From Pontiella desulfatans (lineage in GTDB: Bacteria > Verrucomicrobiota > Kiritimatiellia > Kiritimatiellales > Pontiellaceae), in contig JARFRL010000149.1 of assembly GCA_029287275.1 (NCBI GenBank), positions 1 through 8,586 on the forward strand: a stretch of DNA of 8,586 bases, read 5' to 3'. The position numbers and the translations under genes were made by a program. The notes below the pieces were generated by a model. The model did not search any database, had not been told where the DNA came from, and saw only the letters and a program-made list of their open reading frames with translations. Below, piece after piece: positions 1 through 6,535 of this stretch (the first letter of the stretch is position 1; each line of letters opens with the position of its first letter).

Positions 1-1
1 C

Positions 2-67
2 AACTTCGAAGCGGGCCTCGTGGAACTCCCGTCCGGCCTTGAGGGAATCATCCTCGCAGTGTTTTAG
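2..67 (+). CDS. C-terminal end of an unidentified protein (5' partial)
   Basis: The frame beginning at base 2 is open and ends at TAG (65-67), giving 21 residues that end LEGIILAVF. The codons are GC-rich like the rest of the chromosomal part, and the gene is convergent with the tcdA-like gene, whose stop lies 58 bp away. The hydrophobic C-terminus is all that can be seen, so no family can be named. It could be chance open frame, but its end right at the inverted repeat between two convergent stops favours a real gene. Confidence 0.45.
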   Translation, partial: NFEAGLVELPSGLEGIILAVF

Positions 68-69
68 TA

Positions 70-136
70 GCAACGAATGAATGGAAAGCAGCGAATGGTC
101 CGCGCTTGAATTCGTTGCTTTCCATTCATTCGTTGC
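70..136. terminator. 27-pair inverted repeat between convergent gene ends
   Basis: Bases 70-90 and 116-136 are perfect inverted copies (21 bp; arm begins GCAACGAATGAATGG). One G-T wobble (91/115) and five more pairs (92-96/110-114) follow, leaving a 13-nt loop at 97-109. The structure starts 2 bp after the TAG of the rightward gene and overlaps the TGA stop of the leftward tcdA-like gene (126-128). That position suits a bidirectional 3'-end or RNA-protecting hairpin. Neither side has the U-run of a classical intrinsic terminator, so the termination role is inferred. A small MITE-like palindrome is an alternative. Confidence 0.55.
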
Positions 137-938
137 CGACAACCTCTTTCACGAGGTCGTTGATGATCCGCGCGGCCATGGCGAAGCCGAAGCTGCCGGT
201 CAGGAAGGTCGCGGAGCCGAAGCCGAATTGACAGTCGAGTTGTTTCGGTCCGTCGCCCGCGCCGGGTTTTTCCATGCAGATGCCGCCGTCGGGGTGGGGG
301 TAGCGAATGGGCTCCGCGGAGAACACGCAGGGAATCTGGAAGTTCTATTTATGCCGCAGATGCATGCCGGGAATGTTTTTCCGAAGCTGTTTGCGGCAGG
401 CGGCGAGCAGGGGATCGTTGAAGGAGTCGCGCAGGTCGGTGGTTTTGATTTGGGAAGGATCGACGCGCCCACCCGCGCCGCCGGATACGATCACCGGAAC
501 GTCGGTCGCTTTGCAGTGGGTGATCAGATGGATCTTCGCGTTTTTCTTGTCGATCGCGTCGACGACGTAGGAGAGGTCGGAAGTGATCAGCTCGTCGGCG
601 TTTTTGTCGGAATAGAATTCGCGGATGGCCTTCACGTCGCACTCGGGATTGATGAGGTGGATCCGGTCCGCGAGGATGTCGACCTTGGCGCGGCCGGCGG
701 TTCCGGTCATGGCGTGGATCTGGCGGTTGGTGTTGGAGAAGCAGATGTCGTCCCAGTCGACCAACGTCAGGTGGCCGACGCCGCTGCGGGCCAGCGCCTC
801 CGCGACCCAGGAGCCGACGCCGCCGACGCCGACGATCAGCACGCGCGCCGAGCGCAACGCGTCCATCGCGGGTTTTCCGTAGAGCCGGAAAAGTCCGCCG
901 AAGCGATGTTCATATCCACCTGTTTCAATCTCGCTCAT
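126..938 (-). pseudogene. tcdA: tcdA-like ThiF-family tRNA t6A dehydratase, interrupted by an in-frame amber
   Basis: This is a homologue of TcdA/CsdL, an E1-like enzyme that uses ATP to cyclise N6-threonylcarbamoyladenosine at tRNA position 37. Residues 1-197 carry the ATP-binding loop GVGGVG (37-42), LVDWDD (59-64), NTNRQ (69-73), VDAID (126-130) and SGGAGG (152-157). The same frame continues after the stop with IPCVFSAEP, a YPHPDGG motif and FGFGSA, followed by a hydrophobic C-terminus, all typical of the family. Total length is 270 codons, like E. coli TcdA (268 aa). The only lesion is TAG at 345-347 (codon 198), in a family-variable loop, with no frame change. Another gene here (4567-5130) uses TAG as a true stop, so code reassignment is unlikely. 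A recent nonsense mutation, readthrough or a base error are possible. The start is the ATG at 936-938, without a clear Shine-Dalgarno sequence. Confidence 0.85.
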
Positions 939-954
939 GGTTCAAAAGGCGGAA

Positions 955-982
955 ACTATAAGTCCAACCCGTTGAAAAGCAA
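955..982 (-). promoter_or_regulatory. Predicted sigma70-type promoter of the tcdA-like gene
   Basis: On the minus strand a TTGCTT box (977-982) and a TATAGT box (955-960) are separated by 16 bp. The expected start is about 10 nt upstream of the ATG at 938. The -35 box straddles the loop of a small inverted repeat (CAACCCG 965-971 and CGGGTTG 984-990), which could be an operator. These are sequence matches only. Confidence 0.4.
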
Positions 983-1078
983 GCGGGTTGTTGAATTCCA
1001 CAAGCGGTGGCGCCGCGGGGCGTTTCATAGCCGTTGGAAAATCACTCAATCCTAACGAACCGCCCATTAATTGGTAAC

Positions 1079-1104
1079 GGGAGGAGTTGATGTTTCGCGC
1101 ATGA
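1079..1104 (+). promoter_or_regulatory. Ribosome binding site with 4-codon minicistron (M-F-R-A-stop) overlapping the next start
   Basis: GGGAGGAG (1079-1086) is the best Shine-Dalgarno sequence in the area. It is ideally spaced for the ATG at 1090 (GGAGG at 1080-1084, gap 5) but too far for the ATG of the long gene at 1101. The 1090 frame reads ATG TTT CGC GCA TGA and its stop overlaps the 1101 start as ATGA. Translation of the long gene is therefore probably coupled to the minicistron. An upstream in-frame TTG at 1071 lies before the Shine-Dalgarno sequence and is a poor start. Confidence 0.5.
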
Positions 1105-3497
1105 AAACGACCCCCGCGGTATCCAAAGCCGATCTGCACGTTCACAGCAAATATTCCGATCGCCCGTCCGAATGGTTCCTGCGCCGCATCGGCGCGCCGG
1201 AAAGCTTCATGGAGCCGGAGGAGGTGTACAACGCCTGCAAGGCCGCGGGGATGGACTACGTGACGATCTCCGATCACAATTGCATTGGCGGCGCCAAGGA
1301 GATCGCGCATCTGCCAGGGACGTTCCTCTCGTCGGAGTTGACGACCTACTTCCCGGAAAACGGGTGCAAGATCCATTGTCTGGTTTCGGGCATAACGGAA
1401 AAGCAGTTTCACGAGATGTCGAGGCTGCGCGAGAACATTTACGAACTCCAGCAGTACATGAATCAGAATCGGGTGATCCACACCATCGCCCATCCGCTGT
1501 TCCGCGTGAACGACAAACTGACGATCGATCTTTTCGAAAAGTTGATCCTGATGTTCAACCGCTTCGAGGGCGTCAATGGATCGCGCGTGCCGCGGGCGTG
1601 CGAGATCGCGAACGCGGTCTTCGCCTCGCTGACGCCGGAACGAATCAACGCGCTGGCCGATCGACACGACATCCAACCCGTGGGCCTCGAGCCGTGGAAC
1701 AAAACGCTGACCGGCGGCTCCGACGACCACGGCGGGTTGTACGTCGCGAGCGCCCACACCGTCACGCCCCACGCGCCGAGCGTGATCGATTTCCTCGAGT
1801 TCATCCGCGAGGGGCAGCACGAGCCGGGCGGCGTGGACGGAACCAGCGTGCGGCTGGCCAACAGCCTGTATCGCATCGCGTACTCCTACTATAAAGACCG
1901 CTTCCTCGCGCCGGGCGCGCCCGACCGTTCCGTGATGGGCGCCGTGTTGAAAAGCCTCTCCGAGCAACCGGACGAACGCGTTCAGGCGCCCTCCGGATTC
2001 CGCGCCAACATGAAGGCCGCGTTCCATAAAAAAGTCAAAAAAACCTACGTTAAAAAGCAAATGAACGAGATCGAGCGGATGATCGTCGAGGAGTTCACCC
2101 GCGTGCTTGAGGACGCTAGCCACGACCTTTCGCTGGAGGAAGAGGACTCGATCAACTTCAAAGCCGCCTGCCGATTGAGCCAGGAGCTCAGCTTCGCCTT
2201 CATGAAAAAGGCCGCGAAGAAAATCAGCAAGGGCGAGCTGATCGGCTCGTTGCAGGCGATTTCCTCGTTGGGCCCGGTCGCGTTGGGCATCGCCCCGTAT
2301 CTGACGGCCTTCTCCACGCAACACAAAGACGAGGAGTTCCTGCGGTCCGTCGCCGAACACTTCGCCGGCGCGGAAAAACTCGCCCGCAAGTCCGGCAAGA
2401 AAGCGTGGGTCACCGACACCTTCACCGACGTGAACGGCGTCACCAAAACGATCCGAACGCTCGCGGGCATGGCGAAAGGCGCGGAAAAGGACATCACGGT
2501 CGTCACCAGTCTCGATGAAAAACCCGCCGCGGATTTTCCGCTGAAAAACTTCAAGCCGGTCGGCTCGTTCAAGCTGCCGGAATACGACTCGATCATCATC
2601 AGCTATCCGCCGTTCATGGAGATGCTGGCCTATTTCGAGGAACAGAAGTTCGACGAGATCATCATTTCCACGCCCGGCGCGCTGGGCATTTGCGCGCTGG
2701 GCTGCGCGAAGATGCTGGGGCTCGAAACCAAGGGCATCTACCACACCGACTTCCCGCGCTTCTTCGCCGATATCACCGAGGATGAAAAGCTGGGCGAGGT
2801 CGCGTGGCGCTTCATGCGCTGGTTCTACGGCAAGGTCGATCAGATCCTCGTGCCGACCAAGCGTTACAAGACCCTGCTCATGGATGGCGGGTTCGAGGGC
2901 GACCAGATCGACGTCATGCCCCGCGGCGTCAACCGCGAGAAGTTCAACCCCGCTTTCCGCGACCGCGGCGTGTGGCGCGATTACGGATTGAACGGAAGTT
3001 TCAAGTTCATCTACGCCGGCCGCGTCTCGCGCGAGAAAAACATCGAGGTGATGCTCAAGGCCTTCTCCCGCCTGATCGACGAAGGCTGCGACGCGGACCT
3101 GATCATCGTGGGCGACGGGCCGCTCCGCGACGAGCTGCAAATGAAATACAACGATCCGCAAATCGTGTTCACCGGTTATCTGTACGGCGACGAGCTCGCC
3201 AAGACCTACGCCAGCGCGGACCTGTTCGTTTTTCCCAGCCTGACCGACACCTTCGGCAACGTGGTGCTCGAGGCGCACGCCTCCGGCCTTCCCGCGATCG
3301 TGTCCGACGAGGGCGGCCCGCGGGAGATCGTCGAGTCGCACGGCTCCGGCATCGTCGTGAAGGCGCGGACGCCGGACGCGCTGTTCGCGGCCATGCGCCG
3401 CGTGGTCGACGACGTCGCCTTGTACGAACTGTTGAAAGCCAACGCCGACCTGAAAGCGCGCGAAAGCCGCTGGGAGCTCGCCCTTGAAAAGTTGTAA
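1101..3497 (+). CDS. PHP-domain phosphoesterase fused to GT4-family glycosyltransferase
   Basis: A 798-residue two-domain protein. The N-terminal part carries the polymerase and histidinol phosphatase (PHP) metal-site motifs: DLHVHSKYSD (H13, H15), SDHN (D58, H59), E79, H92, TIAHP (H131) and GGSDDHGG (D208, H210). A hydrophilic middle part (about 250-440) has Lys/Glu-rich, probably helical stretches. The C-terminal part is a GT-B glycosyltransferase: YHTDFPRF, then PRGVNREKFNP, FIYAGRVSREKN (about 635-646), VGDGPLRDEL and TDTFGNVVLEAHASG near the end. This is the variant E-x7-E signature with Asp first that is common in GT4 enzymes using nucleotide-sugar donors. The PHP half may hydrolyse a phosphate ester linked to the same glycan pathway; the sugar, acceptor and phosphoester cannot be read from sequence. 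No membrane segment is seen, so it is likely cytoplasmic or peripheral. ATG 1101 is preferred because of its minicistron overlap. Confidence 0.9.
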   Translation: MKTTPAVSKADLHVHSKYSDRPSEWFLRRIGAPESFMEPEEVYNACKAAGMDYVTISDHNCIGGAKEIAHLPGTFLSSELTTYFPENGCKIHCLVSGITEKQFHEMSRLRENIYELQQYMNQNRVIHTIAHPLFRVNDKLTIDLFEKLILMFNRFEGVNGSRVPRACEIANAVFASLTPERINALADRHDIQPVGLEPWNKTLTGGSDDHGGLYVASAHTVTPHAPSVIDFLEFIREGQHEPGGVDGTSVRLANSLYRIAYSYYKDRFLAPGAPDRSVMGAVLKSLSEQPDERVQAPSGFRANMKAAFHKKVKKTYVKKQMNEIERMIVEEFTRVLEDASHDLSLEEEDSINFKAACRLSQELSFAFMKKAAKKISKGELIGSLQAISSLGPVALGIAPYLTAFSTQHKDEEFLRSVAEHFAGAEKLARKSGKKAWVTDTFTDVNGVTKTIRTLAGMAKGAEKDITVVTSLDEKPAADFPLKNFKPVGSFKLPEYDSIIISYPPFMEMLAYFEEQKFDEIIISTPGALGICALGCAKMLGLETKGIYHTDFPRFFADITEDEKLGEVAWRFMRWFYGKVDQILVPTKRYKTLLMDGGFEGDQIDVMPRGVNREKFNPAFRDRGVWRDYGLNGSFKFIYAGRVSREKNIEVMLKAFSRLIDEGCDADLIIVGDGPLRDELQMKYNDPQIVFTGYLYGDELAKTYASADLFVFPSLTDTFGNVVLEAHASGLPAIVSDEGGPREIVESHGSGIVVKARTPDALFAAMRRVVDDVALYELLKANADLKARESRWELALEKL

Positions 3498-3540
3498 GCG
3501 GCCGCGGAAAGACGCGGGGCGCCGCGGGGGCGGCTACGCG

Positions 3541-4254
3541 ATGAAACGCGGAAACATCGGTTTTCGCGCTTCTCTCGCCTTTTTGTGTTTGATCCTCGCG
3601 GAGCCCGCGTTCGCGCTCGACACGATGTCCCTGTTGGGGGAAGGGCCCGCGAGGGAATTGCTGGAAGGCAAGAAGCCCATCTTCGTGGAGACCTCCGGAA
3701 TCGTTCCCGTGAACTTCAACCAAGCGTTGGGCGTTTTGCGTCATCCGGCGTTCATGACCAACGTGCAGACCGCGTACAACGAGATGATCGATGACGACGG
3801 AAAGCCCGAGTTCACGATTCAACAGACGTCGACCAATACCTATTTCTACGTCAATCGAAAGGGCGAGCGAACCGACATCACCGAGCTCGCGCGCCGTCAG
3901 ACCTCGGCTTCCTGCTTCGACATCGTTCTCTACTCCGCGGGCAAGCGCTCATTTGGAAACTATCAGGCCGTCATTCACGTTCAGGTCGTCGCGGAAGGGG
4001 AGAACGCGTCGCGTTACGTCGCGATGGTCCACGCCTATCCGGAAAACGCGGTCAGCCGATTCTTCGCGCGGCATCTGGGGCTGATCGAGCGCTACTTCAA
4101 CAAAAAGACCTCCCTCCTCTCCACCATGATCTCCACCATCACGCTCGGCCTCTGCGAAACGGAAAACGCCACCGCGGCGAAACAGGATGCCGATGCCGCC
4201 GACGTTCCAACTTCGTTCGCGTTTAACATCCCGAAAATCCGCGCCTCGGAATAA
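3541..4254 (+). CDS. Secreted protein of unknown function
   Basis: A 237-residue protein with a clear Sec signal peptide: MKRG, a hydrophobic core (about 10-19) and a cleavage site after AEPAFA (about residue 25). The mature part begins LDTMSLLGEG and has a short hydrophobic patch around LSTMISTITLGLC. I recognise no catalytic motif. Cys appears near CFDIV and LCETE, so one disulfide is possible. It starts 43 bp after the PHP-glycosyltransferase stop in the same direction, so the two may be co-transcribed. An earlier TTG at 3484 overlaps the upstream gene and would bury the signal peptide, so ATG 3541 is chosen; its Shine-Dalgarno sequence is weak (GGGGGCGG). It is probably periplasmic or extracellular. 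Confidence 0.75.
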   Translation: MKRGNIGFRASLAFLCLILAEPAFALDTMSLLGEGPARELLEGKKPIFVETSGIVPVNFNQALGVLRHPAFMTNVQTAYNEMIDDDGKPEFTIQQTSTNTYFYVNRKGERTDITELARRQTSASCFDIVLYSAGKRSFGNYQAVIHVQVVAEGENASRYVAMVHAYPENAVSRFFARHLGLIERYFNKKTSLLSTMISTITLGLCETENATAAKQDADAADVPTSFAFNIPKIRASE

Positions 4255-4566
4255 CGCTTCTTCTTCATGTTCATCTCCATGCTTCGCGTTCGCTTTAGCA
4301 GGGAGGGGCCACGTTTTAAATGTCATAGTTTAAGGGGAGCGGCCCGGAGAGCTCATGCCGCGACGCGGCGGCAGCACGGAATCTTGGCGTCACGGCATCC
4401 GCGGAAAACGTGCGTGAGGAATCAGTGGATTAAAGAGCGATTGAAGATGGGCGTCGCGACGAATTCCGTTATGTTTGCCAAGTGCGTGGAAGAGGACGAA
4501 TTCGGCGAAACCGAGTTCGGGAGAACGCGGAAAAACATTAAATCATAGGACCGACCCATACTGTTC
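4255..4566. other. 312-bp intergenic stretch with no confident gene
   Basis: No recognisable RNA or protein family is seen. An open frame (4267-4548) has a basic, unconvincing translation. Its 33-codon tail from ATG 4447 contains the near-repeat DEFGETEFG, but it has no good ribosome site. A small GC hairpin (GCCGC 4357-4361, GCGGC 4365-4369) lies mid-region. The stretch probably holds the 3' end of the secreted-protein transcript and the promoter of the next gene. Confidence 0.4.
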
Positions 4567-5130
4567 ATGAACGACGCGCTTAAATCCTATATCGAGCGAT
4601 ACACCGAACTCGAACTCGGCATGCGGGAACTGATCAACCGAAAAGGCAATTCCCTGTGCGCCCAATGCTCATGCGTTTGTTGCGATGTCGTGATGTGCGT
4701 CGAGGGCGTCAAAAGCCCGTTTCTCAAGCTGGTGCATCAACAAACGGATGAATTCGACGAGAAAAAGGGGTTTCTCTCCGCTACCGGCTGCGTGCTTGAA
4801 AAAGGCCGTCCGTCCGTCTGCTACGAATATTTCTGCGACGACCACTTCTACCATCAGCCCGACGAGCCGCACGCCGAAGTCCTTAAAATAATCGGCGCGC
4901 TGCTCTATCACGCGACCCGCGACGTCGAAGGCGATGTCTCGCTCGACGAAATCACGACGCGGGAAGAACTCGAGCGGTTGGACCTGCGACCCTTCGAAAG
5001 CCCGTTGAGGGAAAGCCTGCGCGCCTTGGAAATCATCCGCGTCTTCTACCGCGACGGCAGCCTGTCCGCCGACGACCAAACGGCGCTCAAACGCATCCGG
5101 ATCGCCAAGGAATTCCAATCCGAATCCTAG
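4567..5130 (+). CDS. Cys-rich, probably metal-binding protein, YkgJ/UPF0153-like
   Basis: A 187-residue soluble protein with a dense N-terminal cysteine cluster: C31, C34, C36, C38, C39 and C44 (LCAQCSCVCC, then MCVEG). It is followed by TGCVLEKGRP (C75) and VCYEYFC (C85, C90). The order, an early CC cluster followed by G-C-x-L and R-P-x-x-C, resembles the putative zinc- or iron-chelating CxxCxxCC family (YkgJ). Spacing is not the textbook CxxCxxCC, so assignment is moderate. The C-terminal half is acidic or charged and probably helical, without motifs. The ATG at 4567 is the first good start; AGGACC upstream is a weak and distant ribosome site. It stops at TAG (5128-5130) and faces the tRNA-Arg gene. 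Confidence 0.7.
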   Translation: MNDALKSYIERYTELELGMRELINRKGNSLCAQCSCVCCDVVMCVEGVKSPFLKLVHQQTDEFDEKKGFLSATGCVLEKGRPSVCYEYFCDDHFYHQPDEPHAEVLKIIGALLYHATRDVEGDVSLDEITTREELERLDLRPFESPLRESLRALEIIRVFYRDGSLSADDQTALKRIRIAKEFQSES

Positions 5131-5131
5131 A

Positions 5132-5179
5132 AGGTTCTCGTCCTTGATGGATGGAAGAAATGGCGCTCTGGACAGGATT
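5132..5179 (-). repeat. Old tRNA 3'-end scar: 48-bp repeat of 5237-5284
   Basis: Bases 5132-5179 match 5237-5284 with one difference (5140 G, 5245 A), 105 bp apart. The copy holds the last 19 nt of tRNA-Arg, including CCA (5161-5179), plus 29 bp of its 3' flank, and breaks off inside the T-loop. That is the usual extent of an att core left by an element integrating at a tRNA 3' end. The 57 bp between the copies contain only a small hairpin (CCCCTTCGGGG, 5186-5196). Decay of a tandem tRNA duplicate is an alternative. Confidence 0.75.
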
Positions 5180-5236
5180 GTTTCACCCCTTCGGGGACTG
5201 TCGCGGGCTCCAGTCTCGCTTCGCGTCAAACCTTAC

Positions 5237-5265
5237 AGGTTCTCATCCTTGATGGATGGAAGAAA

Positions 5266-5284
<19 letters not shown>
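5237..5284 (-). repeat. Second 48-bp copy, joined to the intact tRNA 3' end
   Basis: This is the partner of 5132-5179. Here the sequence runs on into the complete tRNA-Arg, so this is the functional copy. Confidence 0.75.
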
Positions 5285-5426
<142 letters not shown>

Positions 5427-5708
5427 TCAATGGCTGCTTTCGGGGGCTCGATCCCGATTCAAATTGACCGGTTCCTTGATAGTGATTACGAGATCGGGAC
5501 TGATAACCATAAAGAGGCTCACGAATCACAAGGACTAGGTCGGCTCGGAATGGCGGATTTTCCACGTACTTATTAGGGAGCATCAAGCCATATGGCGTCA
5601 GCGTTAAAACGGAAACCTAAAGCATTCGCCTACATTTTGTAGGCAGAGCGAAATGGACAAAACAGATGCGGAAGCGTATGAATAGGCGGGAATAAAGGAA
5701 TGCATGCG
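5427..5708. other. Left intergenic part of the insertion
   Basis: No gene is supported in these 282 bp. Weak inverted copies TCCCGAT (5452-5458) and ATCGGGA (5493-5499) and the hairpin at 5628-5644 are the only structures seen. Tiny frames such as 5653-5685 (10 codons) have no support. Confidence 0.4.
5628..5644. repeat. Compact 7-bp hairpin upstream of the small ORF
   Basis: GCCTACA (5628-5634) pairs perfectly with TGTAGGC (5638-5644) around a TTT loop, 64 bp before the ATG of the 48-aa gene. It could be an operator or attenuator; no U-run follows. Confidence 0.4.
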
Positions 5709-5855
5709 ATGACAACCAGAGAAATCAATAAGCAGGTCAAAGCCATTAGGGAAACCGCCGCCGAAGTACGGAAATCTCCGGAAAAAGCGAAAGAACTCCT
5801 CTATAAGACCGGCATGTACACCAAAAGCGGGAATCTCAAACCTCAATTCCGCTAA
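5709..5855 (+). CDS. 48-aa small protein upstream of a decayed ADP-ribosyltransferase-like gene
   Basis: ATG 5709 has a good ribosome site (AAGGAA, 5695-5700, gap 8). The 48 residues are basic and helical: MTTREINKQVKAIRETAAE, then RKSPEKAKELLYKTG and a C-terminal TKSGNLKPQFR. The pattern of a helical segment, then S-P-E-x-A, then a T-K-S/N-G-x-L tail ending in R is one I associate with small conserved proteins encoded just before HGCD...GIYFWE proteins. Spacing to the next gene is a few bases. Partner or antitoxin function is inferred from this pairing only. The gene itself looks intact. Confidence 0.6.
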   Translation: MTTREINKQVKAIRETAAEVRKSPEKAKELLYKTGMYTKSGNLKPQFR

Positions 5856-5857
5856 TC

Positions 5858-6255
5858 ATATACTCCACCCTCCCTTCATTTGTTCTAGGGTTTCATGGAT
5901 GCGATAAAAAGGTGGCGGAACCCATCTTTTCCGGAAAGTCCAAGCTCAAAAAAAGCACAAACGATTACGACTGGCTCGGAAACGGCATCTATTTCTGGGA
6001 AAACAACCCACAGCGGGCTTTGGAATACGCTCGTAATCTAAAACGTTATCCCGAGCGTTGTAGCGAAAAAGTACATGAGCCTGCCGTGATCGGAGCGGTT
6101 ATAGATCTTGGCAACTGCCTTAACCTTCTGGATGCGAAATCCATAAAATGGTGAAAGAAGCAAATTCGTTGTATGAGGAGATTTGCGAAGACAACGACAT
6201 CGCACTGGCGCAAAACAAACCAGTTGGCAACTCAAAGGATTTACTACTGCGCTAG
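5858..6255 (+). pseudogene. Decayed ADP-ribosyltransferase-fold (HGCD...GIYFWE) protein gene
   Basis: The frame beginning near 5858 reads PSFVLGFHGCDKK, then NDYDWLGNGIYFWENN, a helix (RALEYARNLKR) and VIGAVIDLGNCLNLLDA. These are hallmarks of an uncharacterised family whose H-G and G-I-Y-F motifs look like an ADP-ribosyltransferase/PARP-type NAD site (inference). There is no ATG/GTG/TTG before HGCD: ATA at 5858-5860 stands where a start would be expected, and the GTG at 5912 would delete the conserved His. At the AAAA run (6145-6148) the frame ends in TGA (6152-6154). One extra A would restore MVKEANSLYEEIC through DLLLR, ending at TAG 6253-6255, where the match stops abruptly. Start loss, frameshift and 3' truncation make it non-functional. 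Confidence 0.7.
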
Positions 6256-6450
6256 CGCATCCCGCGAAATAGACTGCGCATCCCATTGCACCTTCAGGTG
6301 ATGAGGATACACAACGACGTTCTGGATTTCCTTTTCAGCAAGATAGGATTCAAAATGATCTACGGCCTGACCGGTTAGTTTAAACAGCAGGTCGGCCTGT
6401 TCATCATAATCGATCTCTGGCTGATTGAGCAGTTCGCTGACCAGTACGTT
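6244..6450 (-). pseudogene. C-terminal fragment of a type III restriction (Res)-like helicase
   Basis: The minus-strand frame reads VLVSELLNQPEIDYDEQADL, then LLFKLTGQAVDHFESYL and IQNVVVYPHHLK before stopping at 6244-6246. The pattern D-Y-D-E-Q-A-D-L-L-x-K-L with a following H-F-x-S-Y-L resembles the C-terminal region of type III restriction endonuclease Res subunits and related DEAD/DEAH helicases. All helicase motifs and the nuclease site are absent. The frame runs on upstream into a tRNA-like sequence rather than into coding sequence, so this is a remnant cut at both ends. Its 3' end abuts and slightly overlaps the end of the preceding pseudogene. Confidence 0.55.
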
Positions 6451-6461
6451 ACCCCAACAGA

Positions 6462-6486
6462 GGGGGTTCGAATCCCTCTCCCACTC
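6462..6486 (+). other. tRNA T-arm-like fragment
   Basis: GGGGG (6462-6466), the loop TTCGAAT (6467-6473) and CCCTC (6474-6478) form a five-pair T-arm with one G-T, followed by TCCCACTC as an acceptor-like tail. Nothing upstream supplies the D-arm or anticodon arm: the sequence changes straight into the restriction-helicase remnant. It fits the end of a former attL/attR at another tRNA. CCA does not fall at the expected place, so the tRNA identity is not assigned. Confidence 0.5.
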
Positions 6487-6513
6487 CCCCAATCGGACGT
6501 TTACGGGAGAAAC

Positions 6514-6535
6514 ATCGGACGATTATCGGACGATT
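6514..6535. repeat. 11-bp perfect tandem duplication at the 3' end of the DUF4062 gene
   Basis: ATCGGACGATT occurs twice back to back (6514-6524, 6525-6535). A third partial copy, ATCGGACG, is at 6492-6499. The second copy overlaps the TAA stop (6534-6536, minus strand) of the DUF4062-ATPase gene. Confidence 0.8.

Noticed and set aside
81..1055. 324-codon plus-strand frame across the tcdA region
   Set aside because: It is antisense to a clear TcdA homologue, and its composition is that of a GC-driven shadow.
942..3341. 799-codon open frame on the minus strand opposite the PHP-glycosyltransferase
   Set aside because: Its translation is rich in Arg, His, Val and Asp without motifs, while the plus strand has unmistakable PHP and GT4 signatures. 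High GC suppresses antisense stops.
5604..5846. 80-codon minus-strand frame
   Set aside because: It is antisense to the 48-aa gene, which has the better ribosome site and recognisable pattern.
6451..6492. Apparent N-terminus of the restriction-helicase fragment (MGEWERDSNPL)
   Set aside because: These codons fall on the tRNA T-arm-like sequence, so the start is artificial.
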